Below are positions 28,430 through 37,946 of a DNA stretch of 64,000 nucleotides, in pieces. Positions within the stretch are counted from its first letter, which is position 1, and each line of letters starts with the position of its first letter. The stretch is from positions 186,001 through 250,000 of the forward strand of contig NZ_JACHXU010000013.1 of the NCBI RefSeq assembly GCF_014192335.1. Direction: 5' to 3'. The position numbers and the translations under genes are program-made. This DNA is from Aporhodopirellula rubra. GTDB lineage: Bacteria > Planctomycetota > Planctomycetia > Pirellulales > Pirellulaceae. The notes under the pieces are model-generated. The model did not search any database, had not been told where the DNA came from, and was given only the letters and a program-made list of their open reading frames with translations.

Positions 28430-29587
28430 ATGTCTAACTCCAACATTCGTGCTCGCCTGCGTGAAATTCGTGACAAAGTCGAGGCCGAAGAACGATTGTC
28501 GCTGAAAGATGGTTTGTTCCTCTACGAACCCGATGTTTCGATCCAAGCGATCGGTGAACTCGCCAATTACGTGCGAGAACGGATGAACGGGAACGTTGGC
28601 TATTACAACATCAACACCCACCTGAATCCGACAAACGTTTGCGTCTATCGGTGTCGCTTTTGTGCGTTCCGCAAAGACCTGCGTGACGAAAACGGTTACG
28701 CGATGACGGACGAACAGATTTTGGAACGGGGACGCGAAGCGACTGCCAACGGTTGCACCGAAATGCACATCGTCGGAGGATTGCACCACCAACGAAAATA
28801 CGAGTGGTATCGCGATCTGATCTCGATGCTCAAAGAGAACTTCCCGCAGATCCATCTGAAGGCGTGGACCGCGGTCGAGATCGATTGGTTCCGTTTTCAA
28901 ACTAAGAAATCGTTCAAGTGGGTGCTCGAAGATATGCGGGCCGCGGGCCAAGGCAGCATGCCCGGTGGCGGCGCCGAGATCTTCCATCCCGAAGTCCGGG
29001 ACCAGTTGTGCGAACACAAAGCCAACACGCCTTCGTGGATCGAAATTCACAAGACCGCTCACGAAATCGGCATGAAGACGAATTGCACGATGTTGTACGG
29101 TCACGTCGAGAAGGCGTATCATCGAATCGATCACCTGATGCGTCTGCGTGAGTTGCAAGACAAAACCGGTGGTTTCCAAGTCTTCATTCCGCTGGCGTTT
29201 CACCCCGAGAACACGCAGTTGTCGGATTTGAAAAAGCCGTCCGGGTTGATGGATTTGCGAACCGTTGCGGTCAGCCGGTTGATGCTCGACAACGTGCGGC
29301 ACATCAAGGCGTACTGGATCATGCTCGGGATCGAAACGGCGCAAGCGGCGTTGGCGTACGGTGCGGACGACCTCGACGGGACCGTCCGCCATGAGTTGAT
29401 CTATCACGACGCGGGAGCCCAGACGCCGGAGTTCCTTTCGGTCGATCAGATTCAGAATCTGATCCGTGAGGCCGGACGCGAACCGGTCGAACGTGACACG
29501 ACCTACAACCGCGTCATCCGAGACCCCAACGACTTTACGAAGTGGCAATCGGGTGAAAGTGTCGATGCCGAGTTGGCTACCGTTTAG
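28430..29587 (+). CDS. mqnE: Aminofutalosine synthase MqnE (radical SAM)
   Basis: 385 residues. It is a radical SAM enzyme that joins the chorismate-derived enolpyruvyl benzoate to adenosyl to give aminofutalosine, the first committed step of the futalosine route. The cluster-binding cysteines are C71, C75 and C78 (CVYRCRFC). Other MqnE/CofH-type signatures are NINTHLNPTNVC, EMHIVGGLHHQ, GGGAEIF and IPLAFHPENTQL. Length and motifs fit MqnE better than MqnC. It follows menG, ubiX and mqnP on the same strand. Confidence 0.94.
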   Translation: MSNSNIRARLREIRDKVEAEERLSLKDGLFLYEPDVSIQAIGELANYVRERMNGNVGYYNINTHLNPTNVCVYRCRFCAFRKDLRDENGYAMTDEQILERGREATANGCTEMHIVGGLHHQRKYEWYRDLISMLKENFPQIHLKAWTAVEIDWFRFQTKKSFKWVLEDMRAAGQGSMPGGGAEIFHPEVRDQLCEHKANTPSWIEIHKTAHEIGMKTNCTMLYGHVEKAYHRIDHLMRLRELQDKTGGFQVFIPLAFHPENTQLSDLKKPSGLMDLRTVAVSRLMLDNVRHIKAYWIMLGIETAQAALAYGADDLDGTVRHELIYHDAGAQTPEFLSVDQIQNLIREAGREPVERDTTYNRVIRDPNDFTKWQSGESVDAELATV

Positions 29588-29731
29588 GCAAAATATGCTC
29601 CGTGAATCTTCGCGGGTACGTTTGTTTACTGGTTAATTGTCGTTTTTCGGGGGAATAAACGCTTCCCCGCGGCGGGATATTGGGCGAAAATGGGCACGGT
29701 CTCGCCCTTCCTCCCCACGTTCTGGTTCTCC

Positions 29732-30727
29732 ATGCCGTCGACGCGCCCGTACTCGCAATCACGTCGATCTGGTTTCACGCTGGTCGAGTTACTGGTTGTG
29801 ATCGCGATTATCGGTGTGATGGTGGGGCTGTTGTTGCCGGCCGTCCAGGCCGCACGTGAGGCTGCCCGACGCGTCCAGTGTGCGAACAACCTGAAACAGA
29901 TCGGCCTCGGGATTCACAACTACGAGGCAACCTACCGGCGGATACCCTGGGGCGCCAAAGGCGGTTGGGGATTGAGTTGGACGACCGACATCTTGGGCTT
30001 CATCGAAGAGACCGCTCTCGCCGATATCGTTCCCTATGGCGAACCGGGCGGACCAACGGGCGGGCATCCCGAAAGTCAGCGGTTTCGGCAGCTGGCACAA
30101 ACTCCGGTGATGACATTCCGGTGCCCATCGCAATACGGTCCGATCGCGGTTGGTGAATCGATCGACCAAATCGAAGGCCGGATCCTCAACAGCTATCTCG
30201 GCATCGGTGGCGGTAACGTTAATTCAGACAACTATTCGACGTCGTCGAAAATCGGGTTCGAGCGTGGCAACGGTGTTTTCTTAGCAACCGATTTTTGCCA
30301 CATCGTGAACCCGTCGGACGATTGCGACAACGTCCCCGAACGAAAAGCGATTTCGTTCGCCGACATTCTCGACGGGCTCAGCAACACGGCGATGGTCGGT
30401 GAGACTCGCTATATCGAGTTCAACGCTTGTGAAATCTGTGACCACTTTTCGCTCTACCATCCGGAGATTGACGCATGGAACGGGCAAGATTTCTCTGAGG
30501 TCCTCGGATCGCTTCACTTTGGTTTTAACCTCAATGAAGGAACCGTTGAAAAGCCAGTTACAGCCGAGATGAAAGAAATCTCTTTGGGCAGTTATCACCC
30601 CGGCGGGCTCCATATCCTGATGTGCGACGGGTCGGTCCGCTTCACGAACGAAGCGATGAACGACGAAGTGCGACACGCGATCGGATCACGTGCTCAACAC
30701 GAAGTCATCGACGCGTCACAGTTCTGA
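29732..30727 (+). CDS. DUF1559 pseudopilin-like protein (1)
   Basis: 331 residues from the ATG at 29732; an ATG at 29690 adds 14 residues. The N-terminus is a prepilin-type signal: a short basic leader, then [20 protein letters not shown], with the conserved Glu at +5. The following [20 protein letters not shown] is the DUF1559 hallmark. The C-terminus has the family's ILMCDGSVRFTNEAM block. It is presumably processed by a prepilin peptidase and exported or assembled through the type II machinery. It has no lipoprotein partner next to it, unlike two other paralogues here. Confidence 0.9.
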   Translation: MPSTRPYSQSRRSGFTLVELLVVIAIIGVMVGLLLPAVQAAREAARRVQCANNLKQIGLGIHNYEATYRRIPWGAKGGWGLSWTTDILGFIEETALADIVPYGEPGGPTGGHPESQRFRQLAQTPVMTFRCPSQYGPIAVGESIDQIEGRILNSYLGIGGGNVNSDNYSTSSKIGFERGNGVFLATDFCHIVNPSDDCDNVPERKAISFADILDGLSNTAMVGETRYIEFNACEICDHFSLYHPEIDAWNGQDFSEVLGSLHFGFNLNEGTVEKPVTAEMKEISLGSYHPGGLHILMCDGSVRFTNEAMNDEVRHAIGSRAQHEVIDASQF

Positions 30728-30836
30728 GCCGCTTCCCACAAGCGACCAATCTCCCGCCGCGTCGGAGCCGGATACGTTTACTAAGTAGACACGTTCCACT
30801 TTCGCAACCGCAGCTCAATCCGCCTTTCGCGTCTTC

Positions 30837-30888
30837 GCGTAACTGCCGTCGCGAGACGGTGGACCACGTTCTTGCGAACGTAGCCACG
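30837..30888 (+). repeat. Dispersed GTAGCC double-hairpin element, copy 2
   Basis: Well-preserved copy between convergent genes. Hairpin 1 is CCGTCGCGAGACGG and hairpin 2 is CGTTCTTGCGAACG, ending in GTAGCCACG. Confidence 0.6.
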
Positions 30889-30926
30889 TTTGAGAGCCGG
30901 CGTCATTTGCGAGAACACTCTGAAGG

Positions 30927-33209
30927 TCAGGCTTTGGCCGTCTGACACAGGGCCAAATCCTTTGCTCCCTTCAAGTCGAGTTTGCCGGTTCCGAGCAATG
31001 GGATCGCATCGACTTCGATAAACGAATCGTTTGCGGGAACAAACAGGTTCGGCAATCCCGCGGCGCGCAGACCGTCTCGGATATCGTCAATCGATCGCGA
31101 GGTCGGCGTGTGCAAAACAATGATGCGTTCGCCTTTCTTTTCGTCGGGCACCGCCGTGACGCAGGCACGTAATTGATCGTCCTCGTCGCCTTCGCAAAGA
31201 ATCTTGCCGATCTCTTCCTCGATCTTGAGGTGCGGCACCATTTCGCCACCGATTTTGGAGAACCGACTGAGCCGGCCGGTGATGTGAAGGAAACCGTCCG
31301 CATCGATGTGTGCGATGTCGCCGGTGGAATACCATCCGTTGACGACTGCTTTTTCGGTGAGTTCTTTTTGTCCGGCATAACCACGCATCACGTTGGGGCC
31401 GGTCACCATCAGCATGCCGTCTTCGCCCGTGGACAATTCGGTACCGTCGTCCGGCGAAATGATCTTCGCCGAGATGCCGGGCAACGGACGCCCCACACTG
31501 CCTTCGACGCGGTCAGGTTGGTACTTGGCGAGCGACCGTGACATCGGAATGTTGACGCTGACCAGCGGGCTCATTTCCGTTGTGCCATAGCCTTCGACCG
31601 GACGAACGCCGAACTTCTTCTCGAAGGCATCGAACAGATCGATCGGCATTTTTTCGGCGCCGACGACGACGACGTCGAGCGTCTTGAATTGCTCTTCGGT
31701 CACGCGGCGCAGGTATCCACGTATAAACGTGGGTGTCCCCAAGAGCACCGTTGCTTTGTACTTCTCGGCGAGCTTTCCGATTTGTTTGGAATCGAGCGGG
31801 TTAAAGTGATAGACACCGGCGGGCCCGAGCGTTTGGGCGGCCCACAGCGTGACGGCGTATCCGAACGAATGGAAAAACGGCAGCACTCCGATCACGACGT
31901 CCTCTTGATCGAGCCGGATCGCACGGCCGACGGCGTCGACGTTGTGACTGACGTTCGCGTTGGACAACAACACGCCTTTGGGCATGCCCGTTGATCCACT
32001 GGTGAAAATCACCGTCAATAAATCGTCGCTCTGCACCTTGTGAAGACCGAGGATACGATCGAGCAACCATGCCGGAACGACGGTGGCTTGGAGAGCAGCG
32101 ATGACTTTGTCGAGCGTGGAGACTTTCTCTTTGAGTTTATCGAGGGAGACGATTTCCGCATCGAGATCGAGATCCAGTTTTTCCATGAATCGGTCACTGG
32201 TCAAAACATGTTTGACACCGACATCGTGGATGCAGTGGTTCATCACGTCGCTGGTCACGGTGTAGTTCAAATTCGCGCTGACGCGGCGGTCGGCCGCGAG
32301 TGCGACGTTGACCGCGACCGCAGCCACGCTGGGCGGCAATAACACGCCGATGAACTGTTCGTCATCGGTGAAAACTTCGCGGCGCAGGCAACGACGCAGC
32401 GCCAATGTACGCATCAGCAGCGAGCGACCACCGACTTCGACGCCGAGCGTGTCGGCGGCTTGCAGGCGTTTGCCCCGGCGGCGCCAACCTTTGAGAACGC
32501 GTCTCGCTAGAACCGGGAATTGACGCCGGTTGTCGATTTGTGCTTGCGAGCCGAGAGCTTGAACTCGGGTGCGAATCGTCGAGATCGGCGTCTCCGGTGG
32601 TAACGGTTCACCGATGTACAACGTGATCGTACGTCGAAATTGTGTCGGCCATTTCTTGAAGAAGCGTCCGCCCGAGAAACTGAAGATGCTGCCCCAGATC
32701 CCTTCGAGGTAAACCGGCACGACCTGTGCGGTTGTCTTCTGCAGGATTTTGGTCATGCCGGGTTTGAAGGCTTGCAGTTGACCGGTTCGCGTGATGGTTC
32801 CTTCGGCAAAAATGCCGATGACGTCACCGTTGTTGAGTCCTTCTCGGGCCGAACGAAGGGCACGCCCGATCGCTTTCGGGCCGCCCATCATGTAGATCGT
32901 GTCAAACGCGCGGCCCAGGTAATCGCCCAACTTCGATTTGAAGTTCCCGCCGTCGACAACGAAGCGAACGTTGCGTGGTAGCAACCATAAGATCAGGATT
33001 CCATCGATCCACGACACGTGATTGCTGACCAGCATCACGCCGCCTTCGGTGGGCAGGTTCTCCAGACCAACCGTCCGTCCGCGGTAGAACGTTCCTAATA
33101 TCGGGCGGAAAATCGCACGCACAAACGGACGAGGGTATTTCCACGCGAAAAATGCCAGAATCGCAATGACGATTGCAATGATCAGCAAGGTAATTATCAG
33201 CGGTAACAA
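30927..33209 (-). CDS. aas: Acyltransferase/acyl-ACP synthetase fusion (Aas-like)
   Basis: 760 residues. An N-terminal membrane anchor (about 3-23) is followed by a PlsC-type acyltransferase with the HX4D motif H64-D69 (NHVSWID) and a FAEGT motif (134-138). An AMP-forming adenylation domain comes next, with the P-loop TSGSTGMPKG (403-412), EGYGTTEMSP and GWYSTGDIAH. This is the layout of E. coli Aas, which reacylates lysophosphatidylethanolamine; E. coli Aas is ~719 residues. The MFS domain found in some fusions is absent. It faces the DUF1559 gene with a dispersed repeat between them. Confidence 0.9.
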   Translation of the reverse strand: MLPLIITLLIIAIVIAILAFFAWKYPRPFVRAIFRPILGTFYRGRTVGLENLPTEGGVMLVSNHVSWIDGILILWLLPRNVRFVVDGGNFKSKLGDYLGRAFDTIYMMGGPKAIGRALRSAREGLNNGDVIGIFAEGTITRTGQLQAFKPGMTKILQKTTAQVVPVYLEGIWGSIFSFSGGRFFKKWPTQFRRTITLYIGEPLPPETPISTIRTRVQALGSQAQIDNRRQFPVLARRVLKGWRRRGKRLQAADTLGVEVGGRSLLMRTLALRRCLRREVFTDDEQFIGVLLPPSVAAVAVNVALAADRRVSANLNYTVTSDVMNHCIHDVGVKHVLTSDRFMEKLDLDLDAEIVSLDKLKEKVSTLDKVIAALQATVVPAWLLDRILGLHKVQSDDLLTVIFTSGSTGMPKGVLLSNANVSHNVDAVGRAIRLDQEDVVIGVLPFFHSFGYAVTLWAAQTLGPAGVYHFNPLDSKQIGKLAEKYKATVLLGTPTFIRGYLRRVTEEQFKTLDVVVVGAEKMPIDLFDAFEKKFGVRPVEGYGTTEMSPLVSVNIPMSRSLAKYQPDRVEGSVGRPLPGISAKIISPDDGTELSTGEDGMLMVTGPNVMRGYAGQKELTEKAVVNGWYSTGDIAHIDADGFLHITGRLSRFSKIGGEMVPHLKIEEEIGKILCEGDEDDQLRACVTAVPDEKKGERIIVLHTPTSRSIDDIRDGLRAAGLPNLFVPANDSFIEVDAIPLLGTGKLDLKGAKDLALCQTAKA

Positions 33210-33471
33210 CGTTCAGGCTCCCGGAGGTTCGGTGACGGACTCGATCGAGATCACGCGAACCTCGTAATAGGTCTTCATCAATTCATCAAAACGCATGATG
33301 ATACCGATCTTGTGCCCCCCGCGCAGAGGCCGATGCGCGAGAAATGACTCCGATCGCCGAGAAAAGTGCCCCCGTGTGTCAGGGGCTCCGAAATCCGAGC
33401 CGAGATGATAGGATTCACGGTTCGGACTCCCCACTCCCATCGCATGACTCCACATCAGCAGTCTTTCAATT

Positions 33472-34179
33472 ATGAGCGAAGAATCCAACAGCGACGAATC
33501 CGAATCCCGCGTCAAACCACTAACGGCGATCGCCCGCCGGTGCCTCGGTGTGTTGGTCGAAAAGGCCAAAACGACACCCGACAGCTACCCGCTCAGCCTC
33601 GCGGGGATCATCACGGGGTGTAACCAAAAATCAAACCGCGACCCGAAAATGGAAGTCGACGAAGGGGACGCGTTGCGGGCACTCGACGAATTGAGAGAAG
33701 CCGGTGCGGTGCGGGAAATTCAAGGCAGCGGCCGCGTCACCAAGTATCGACACGCCGCCTACGAATGGTTCGACGTCGACAGCCCCGGTTCGGCGATCAT
33801 GACGGAGCTGATGCTACGCGGCCCGCAAACGCTCGGCGAGTTGCGAACGCGTGCGTCGCGGATGCACCCGTTCGTTGATCTGACCGCGACCCAAGCGGAG
33901 GTCGATTCGTTGATCGAGAAAGGGTTGGTGTTTGCCGTCACGCCCGCCGGTCGTGGTCAGACGTTTGCCCATTGCCTGTACACTCCCGTCGAACGGCAAC
34001 ACCTCGCCGCGAAGGTCGAAAAGCAGGCGGCCGCGGGTGCGAGTGCCGGATCCGAAACGACGGGCAAACCGGGATCGCTGGCGAATGAAGGTCGGATCGA
34101 TAAAATCCAACAACGTCTCGATGACGTGACCGCTCGGTTAGAAGCTCTCGAAAAGAAGCTCGCCGATCTGGAATCGTAG
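33472..34179 (+). CDS. yceH: YceH-family protein (DUF480)
   Basis: 235 residues. The two winged-helix-like DUF480 repeats are clear: ARRCLGVLVEKAKTTPDSYPLSLAGIITGCNQKSNRDP is the family signature, and AIMTELMLRGPQTLGELRTRASRMHPF opens the second. The C-terminal 40 residues form a coiled coil (IDKIQQRLDDVTARLEALEKKL). Cytoplasmic; molecular function in the family is not established. It stands alone, convergent with the CotH operon. Confidence 0.92.
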   Translation: MSEESNSDESESRVKPLTAIARRCLGVLVEKAKTTPDSYPLSLAGIITGCNQKSNRDPKMEVDEGDALRALDELREAGAVREIQGSGRVTKYRHAAYEWFDVDSPGSAIMTELMLRGPQTLGELRTRASRMHPFVDLTATQAEVDSLIEKGLVFAVTPAGRGQTFAHCLYTPVERQHLAAKVEKQAAAGASAGSETTGKPGSLANEGRIDKIQQRLDDVTARLEALEKKLADLES

Positions 34180-34214
34180 GCCCTGCGTCGACTCGTAAAC
34201 GCTCCGCATTCGAG

Positions 34215-34248
34215 CGTGAACCGTTGACGGCAATTTCAGCGGTTCACG
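34215..34248. terminator. Possible bidirectional terminator hairpin
   Basis: Perfect 9-bp inverted repeat CGTGAACCG (34215-34223) and CGGTTCACG (34240-34248), loop 16 bases, between the convergent yceH and DUF4956 genes. There is no T-run on either side, so intrinsic termination is uncertain. Confidence 0.35.
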
Positions 34249-34259
34249 TTCAATCCGGG

Positions 34260-34937
34260 TCAGGTTTCTTTCGTTGCGACCGATTCGACCGTGGGCAATC
34301 CGTTGAGAGCCGCGACCATTTCGACCGCGTTCGAGTTGGGCGTCGGAATCAATCGGTAGACCAATTCCATCGCGCCGCCGCGGCGGGTCGTTTCGGCCGA
34401 GAGCAGTTGATAGCTGTCGGTGAATCGTTCAATTTCCGATTCCCATCCGTCGGTTGAGCTGAGTCCAACGACTATCGTCAGCCGCCACGATTTCTGTTTC
34501 GGGGCGGTCGGCTTGCTGTCCGGCTTGGCCGTTTCCGTCCGATTGAACTGGCTCGCCAAGGCGACGAAACAAAGTCCAAAGCCAGCGACCCAGTATTGTC
34601 CGGCTCCGACGGCCATGCCAACGACGACGGCTGCCAAAACGAACGCCACGTCTCGGGTGGCAGGAACCGCGGTGCGGAATCGGACAATGGAAAGAGCACC
34701 GACGAGGCTGAACGCGCGAGCGATGTTGTCGCCGATGATCTGAGTCGCCATTGCGATCAAAATGCTCATCAAGATCAGCGTGAGCGTCAACGTGTCGGGT
34801 GACCCCGCAGGACGTTGACGTCGCGCCAGCCATGCGACCACGCAACCACACAACCACGCCAGTCCCAGGCGGGTGACCAGCACCGACAGTGCCGGATCGA
34901 CCTGAGTCGTCGTCATGTTTGTGAGCCATTCAGGCAT
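34260..34937 (-). CDS. DUF4956 membrane protein
   Basis: 225 residues with about four hydrophobic spans in the first half (about 16-38, 50-68, 95-113 and 117-132). The DUF4956 signature lies between the second and third (DNIARAFSLVGALSIVRFRT). The cytoplasmic C-terminal half is a small alpha/beta domain (WRLTIVVGLSSTD to MVAALNGLPTVESVATKE). It overlaps the VTC gene by eight bases and is the last gene of the CotH-VTC-DUF4956 operon. The family often sits beside VTC and CotH genes; its function is unknown, a transporter or partner of the polymerase being possible. Confidence 0.88.
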   Translation of the reverse strand: MPEWLTNMTTTQVDPALSVLVTRLGLAWLCGCVVAWLARRQRPAGSPDTLTLTLILMSILIAMATQIIGDNIARAFSLVGALSIVRFRTAVPATRDVAFVLAAVVVGMAVGAGQYWVAGFGLCFVALASQFNRTETAKPDSKPTAPKQKSWRLTIVVGLSSTDGWESEIERFTDSYQLLSAETTRRGGAMELVYRLIPTPNSNAVEMVAALNGLPTVESVATKET

Positions 34938-35829
34938 TGGTCATGTGCTCCGTACGGTGGCCCTGATTGAAGGACGGCATTGCGACGCCGGCATGCGGCC
35001 CTTCGACATGCGGTCCGGCGGCACGAGGCTCAGTAATTTGCGGCTCAGTGATTGGCCCCGTGTCGACGTGCGAGCGGTTAACGCCAGTCAGCTTTTGCTC
35101 CATTCCGGTTCGGAATTTGGAAAACTTCGTACCGGGAATCGGAAAGCTGCTCAACAGCTCTTTAAAGATCGTTGGCATTTGATTCTGAAACTTGAGTTCG
35201 AGAATCTCAAAATCTCCGATCGATCGAAAGCCCCGGTTGAGTGCCGAGGACGCATCATGTCGAGGCGTCGCGACGTTCCAACCATTCGGCGCACACGCGG
35301 CCATGTTGCTGTCGATGGTCAGACGCAGGTTCTCATCGTTAACCGTCGTCGTACGAGCGAACCGTCGGTATGCGATCTGAATCGCGGGAGTGAGTCGACG
35401 ATCGGCGATGCGATTGATGAACCAATCACCGCACCAGAGATCGGCGTCGTCCGCATTCGGTTCGCACGCGATCTTGGGTTGCATTGGATTCGCTGCACGG
35501 GCCATGAAGTCGGATTCGAAAACGGCGGTGCGATTCTTGCGAACGACCATCTTCTTTTTGCGTTTAGTTTCGAGCACCAGCATTTGATCGCGACCGTATC
35601 GGCGGACGCGATGCTTCGCTTTGCCGATGACGCCCGTTTGGTAGTACATGTCCGACTCCGGCGTGTCGAGATACAACGTGTTGATGTCGTAACTATTGCT
35701 GCCATCGCCGGCACAGTTTTCGTCGACGCCGAGGCGATCGATCGCCCATTGTCTGACTTGCTCCGACAAGGCCGCGTCGATCATGAACTTCATTTCGACG
35801 CGGCGAAGTGAGGGGGCGGTGTAGGTCAT
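34930..35829 (-). CDS. VTC-domain (polyphosphate polymerase-like) protein
   Basis: 299 residues. The VTC tunnel-fold signatures are visible: an N-terminal RRVEMKFMID strand, YDINTLYLDTPESDMY, a basic strand RVRRYG...LVLETKRKKKMVVRKNR, IAYRRFARTT and the late acidic-Lys strand ILELKFQNQMP. In yeast Vtc4 this fold makes polyphosphate from ATP; bacterial homologues are largely untested. The C-terminal ~50 residues are a Pro/His/Glu-rich tail. The start overlaps the CotH stop by four bases (ATGA). Confidence 0.9.
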   Translation of the reverse strand: MTYTAPSLRRVEMKFMIDAALSEQVRQWAIDRLGVDENCAGDGSNSYDINTLYLDTPESDMYYQTGVIGKAKHRVRRYGRDQMLVLETKRKKKMVVRKNRTAVFESDFMARAANPMQPKIACEPNADDADLWCGDWFINRIADRRLTPAIQIAYRRFARTTTVNDENLRLTIDSNMAACAPNGWNVATPRHDASSALNRGFRSIGDFEILELKFQNQMPTIFKELLSSFPIPGTKFSKFRTGMEQKLTGVNRSHVDTGPITEPQITEPRAAGPHVEGPHAGVAMPSFNQGHRTEHMTNA

Positions 35830-37946
35830 TTGGTTGTCTCCTTCAACAAATAGTCACGTCGTCCGTCGGCGAATATTTTCAGATTCATTGAACCGTGACC
35901 ACGTTGAGGTGTGGCCTGATGGGTCGTGTCGGGCGTGTCCGACGTCGCGGCGACAAAACCTTCGTAGCTTCCCAAACGTCTGGTTTCGGCTTTGATGGCT
36001 TCGTCGATCATCGACCGTTGCTGGTCGACGAAAGGCCCGAGTGTTTTCCAGTCGAGTGAAGTTTCGGCCAATTCGCGAACGTTGCTCAGGTACTGTTCGC
36101 GGTACTTAGGAACAGCCAACACTTTACTGCGTAGCGGTTTGGTGGGATCGTCGAGTCCGATCAATGGATCCAGTTCGACGGCGGATCCGGTTGCCGCGGT
36201 TTGTCCTCCTTCGCGTTGACGATCCATTTCAGGTGGACCGCCGCGTGCGGCGTCACGATCTCCGGTTCCACGCCCACGACGACCACCGGCTTCGGGGCCA
36301 AATTCGCCAGGGCCTGCCATGTCACGACCACCGAAATCACGTCCGCCTCTTCCCGGACCGCCACGTCCTGGGCCGCCGGGACCGCCTGGGCCACCAGGAC
36401 CGCCCGCACCGCGGAACGCTTCGTTCATATCATGCGGGATGAAATGGAACTTGTCGTCGTCATCCAAGTAGATGCTGTAGTCGCTCGCACGAATCCAGTA
36501 GCCGTCGGAGTTGATGAGGCCGTTGTCGAGGGCCAGGAACCACAGCAGTCCGTCGACATCGACGATCGGTTCGAGAGCCTCAGGTAAATCGGAGGCGGGG
36601 GTTTGTTCGAGGATGCGGCACAGTTCGATCAGTTTGGCGAGTGATTTTTCGCCGCCCGATTTTTGCTCGTAGGGGTATTGGTAGTTCGCAGGATCGTCGC
36701 CGCGATAGTCGAGTCCGCCGCCACCGCGTGGTGAGCCGCTGACTTTCCATCGGGCGCCCTTGCCGCTACCGTAGTTTTCTTTCAAGAAGTCTTTGTTGAA
36801 TTGTTGAACGTTGGAGAAAACGCCCCAGTATTCGCCGTTGACCACGACGCGAACCAAGTTCGCTTTGGGGGCAGGAATGTGTTCACGTGCGATTTTGGAA
36901 TACAGCACGGTGCTCAACATGGATTCGTCGCCGTTGCAGTTAAGCAGGTTGAGTGTTTTGTAACCGAGAAGCCGTTGGTCTTCGTCGGCCATGTCCATCG
37001 ACACGTTGAACGAACGTTTGTATCCGGTGGGCACCATGCCATAGGAGGACATGCCACGAAAGTGAATTCCGCAATTCGAGTAGGCTTTGCCGTCGACGGT
37101 TACCGTCGCAGCAACGTCGACATCGGTACCGTGAAAGTCTTCGAGTTCGCTTTCCCAGTCATCGTTTACGAAGTCGATGAAAATGGTGCGCAGTGCAGAC
37201 GTGTCATAGAGGTCATTGTCCAACGGTTCGACCGAGTCTTTCTCGATTGTCATGCCGGGGGTCGGTTCGGGGCGATTTTGTCCCGGTCCGCCACCCATCG
37301 GGCCGCCACGACCCGGGCCGCGCCCTTGACCACGTCCGCCACCGAAACCACCGTCACGGCCTCGTCCGATGTCGCGTCCCATTTCACGACCCGCTCCTCG
37401 GTTATCGCCACCACGGTCACCTTGATCGCGGGCGTCCTCGGGGCGGCCTCCGTCACGTCTTCCTGGTTCGAATCGATCCCGGTCTGCCGGCGGTTCAAAT
37501 CCAGGAGGTGGTCCGAATCCTTCAGGTGGTCCGAATTCGCGTGGTGGGCCGAATCCCTCGGGACCGCCGAAGCCATCACCGCCGTCTCGCGGTCCAGGGC
37601 CACCGGCGCCAAATCCGCCTCGTTCATTTCCACCACCGGGACCGCCCATTCCTGGACCGCCCATTCCTGGACCTCCGGGGCCGCCAAATCCACCCGGGCC
37701 GCCAGATCCACCGGGTCCGCCAAATCCACCCGGGCCGCCGCGTCCTCGGCCCTGCGTTGGGTTTTCTTTGATGAACTCACGGGCTTCCTTGCGTTCCGCT
37801 TTGTTGAGCCAACCGTTCTGGTCGGCGTCGAACTGATCGAGGATCTCACGGTCTGCCTGCTGCATTCCGGGCGGTTGGGCGAGCGAGAATGTGGACGCCG
37901 CAGCGACGCCCAGAACAAGAACTATCAAACCGGCACGGGACAACAT
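35826..37946 (-). CDS. CotH-family kinase with EF-hand-like motif and Gly/Pro-rich linkers
   Basis: 706 residues. A signal peptide (GLIVLVLGVAAASTFSLAQ) is followed by an EF-hand-like loop at 40-51 (DADQNGWLNKAE). A very long Gly/Pro/Arg/Asp-rich linker runs to about residue 240. The CotH kinase core follows, with IHFRGMSSYG, KRSFNVSMD, NLLNCNGDESMLSTVLYSKI, VVNGEYWGVFSNVQQFNKDFL and the acidic IPHDMNEAF near the end of the lobe. A second Gly-rich insertion (about 510-560) interrupts the C-terminal part. CotH kinases phosphorylate secreted proteins. It is the first gene of an overlapping operon with VTC and DUF4956. Confidence 0.88.
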   Translation of the reverse strand: MLSRAGLIVLVLGVAAASTFSLAQPPGMQQADREILDQFDADQNGWLNKAERKEAREFIKENPTQGRGRGGPGGFGGPGGSGGPGGFGGPGGPGMGGPGMGGPGGGNERGGFGAGGPGPRDGGDGFGGPEGFGPPREFGPPEGFGPPPGFEPPADRDRFEPGRRDGGRPEDARDQGDRGGDNRGAGREMGRDIGRGRDGGFGGGRGQGRGPGRGGPMGGGPGQNRPEPTPGMTIEKDSVEPLDNDLYDTSALRTIFIDFVNDDWESELEDFHGTDVDVAATVTVDGKAYSNCGIHFRGMSSYGMVPTGYKRSFNVSMDMADEDQRLLGYKTLNLLNCNGDESMLSTVLYSKIAREHIPAPKANLVRVVVNGEYWGVFSNVQQFNKDFLKENYGSGKGARWKVSGSPRGGGGLDYRGDDPANYQYPYEQKSGGEKSLAKLIELCRILEQTPASDLPEALEPIVDVDGLLWFLALDNGLINSDGYWIRASDYSIYLDDDDKFHFIPHDMNEAFRGAGGPGGPGGPGGPGRGGPGRGGRDFGGRDMAGPGEFGPEAGGRRGRGTGDRDAARGGPPEMDRQREGGQTAATGSAVELDPLIGLDDPTKPLRSKVLAVPKYREQYLSNVRELAETSLDWKTLGPFVDQQRSMIDEAIKAETRRLGSYEGFVAATSDTPDTTHQATPQRGHGSMNLKIFADGRRDYLLKETTK

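Noticed and set aside
28418-29548. 376-codon minus-strand open frame opposite mqnE
   Set aside because: Shadow of mqnE, whose radical SAM cysteines and family blocks are clear.
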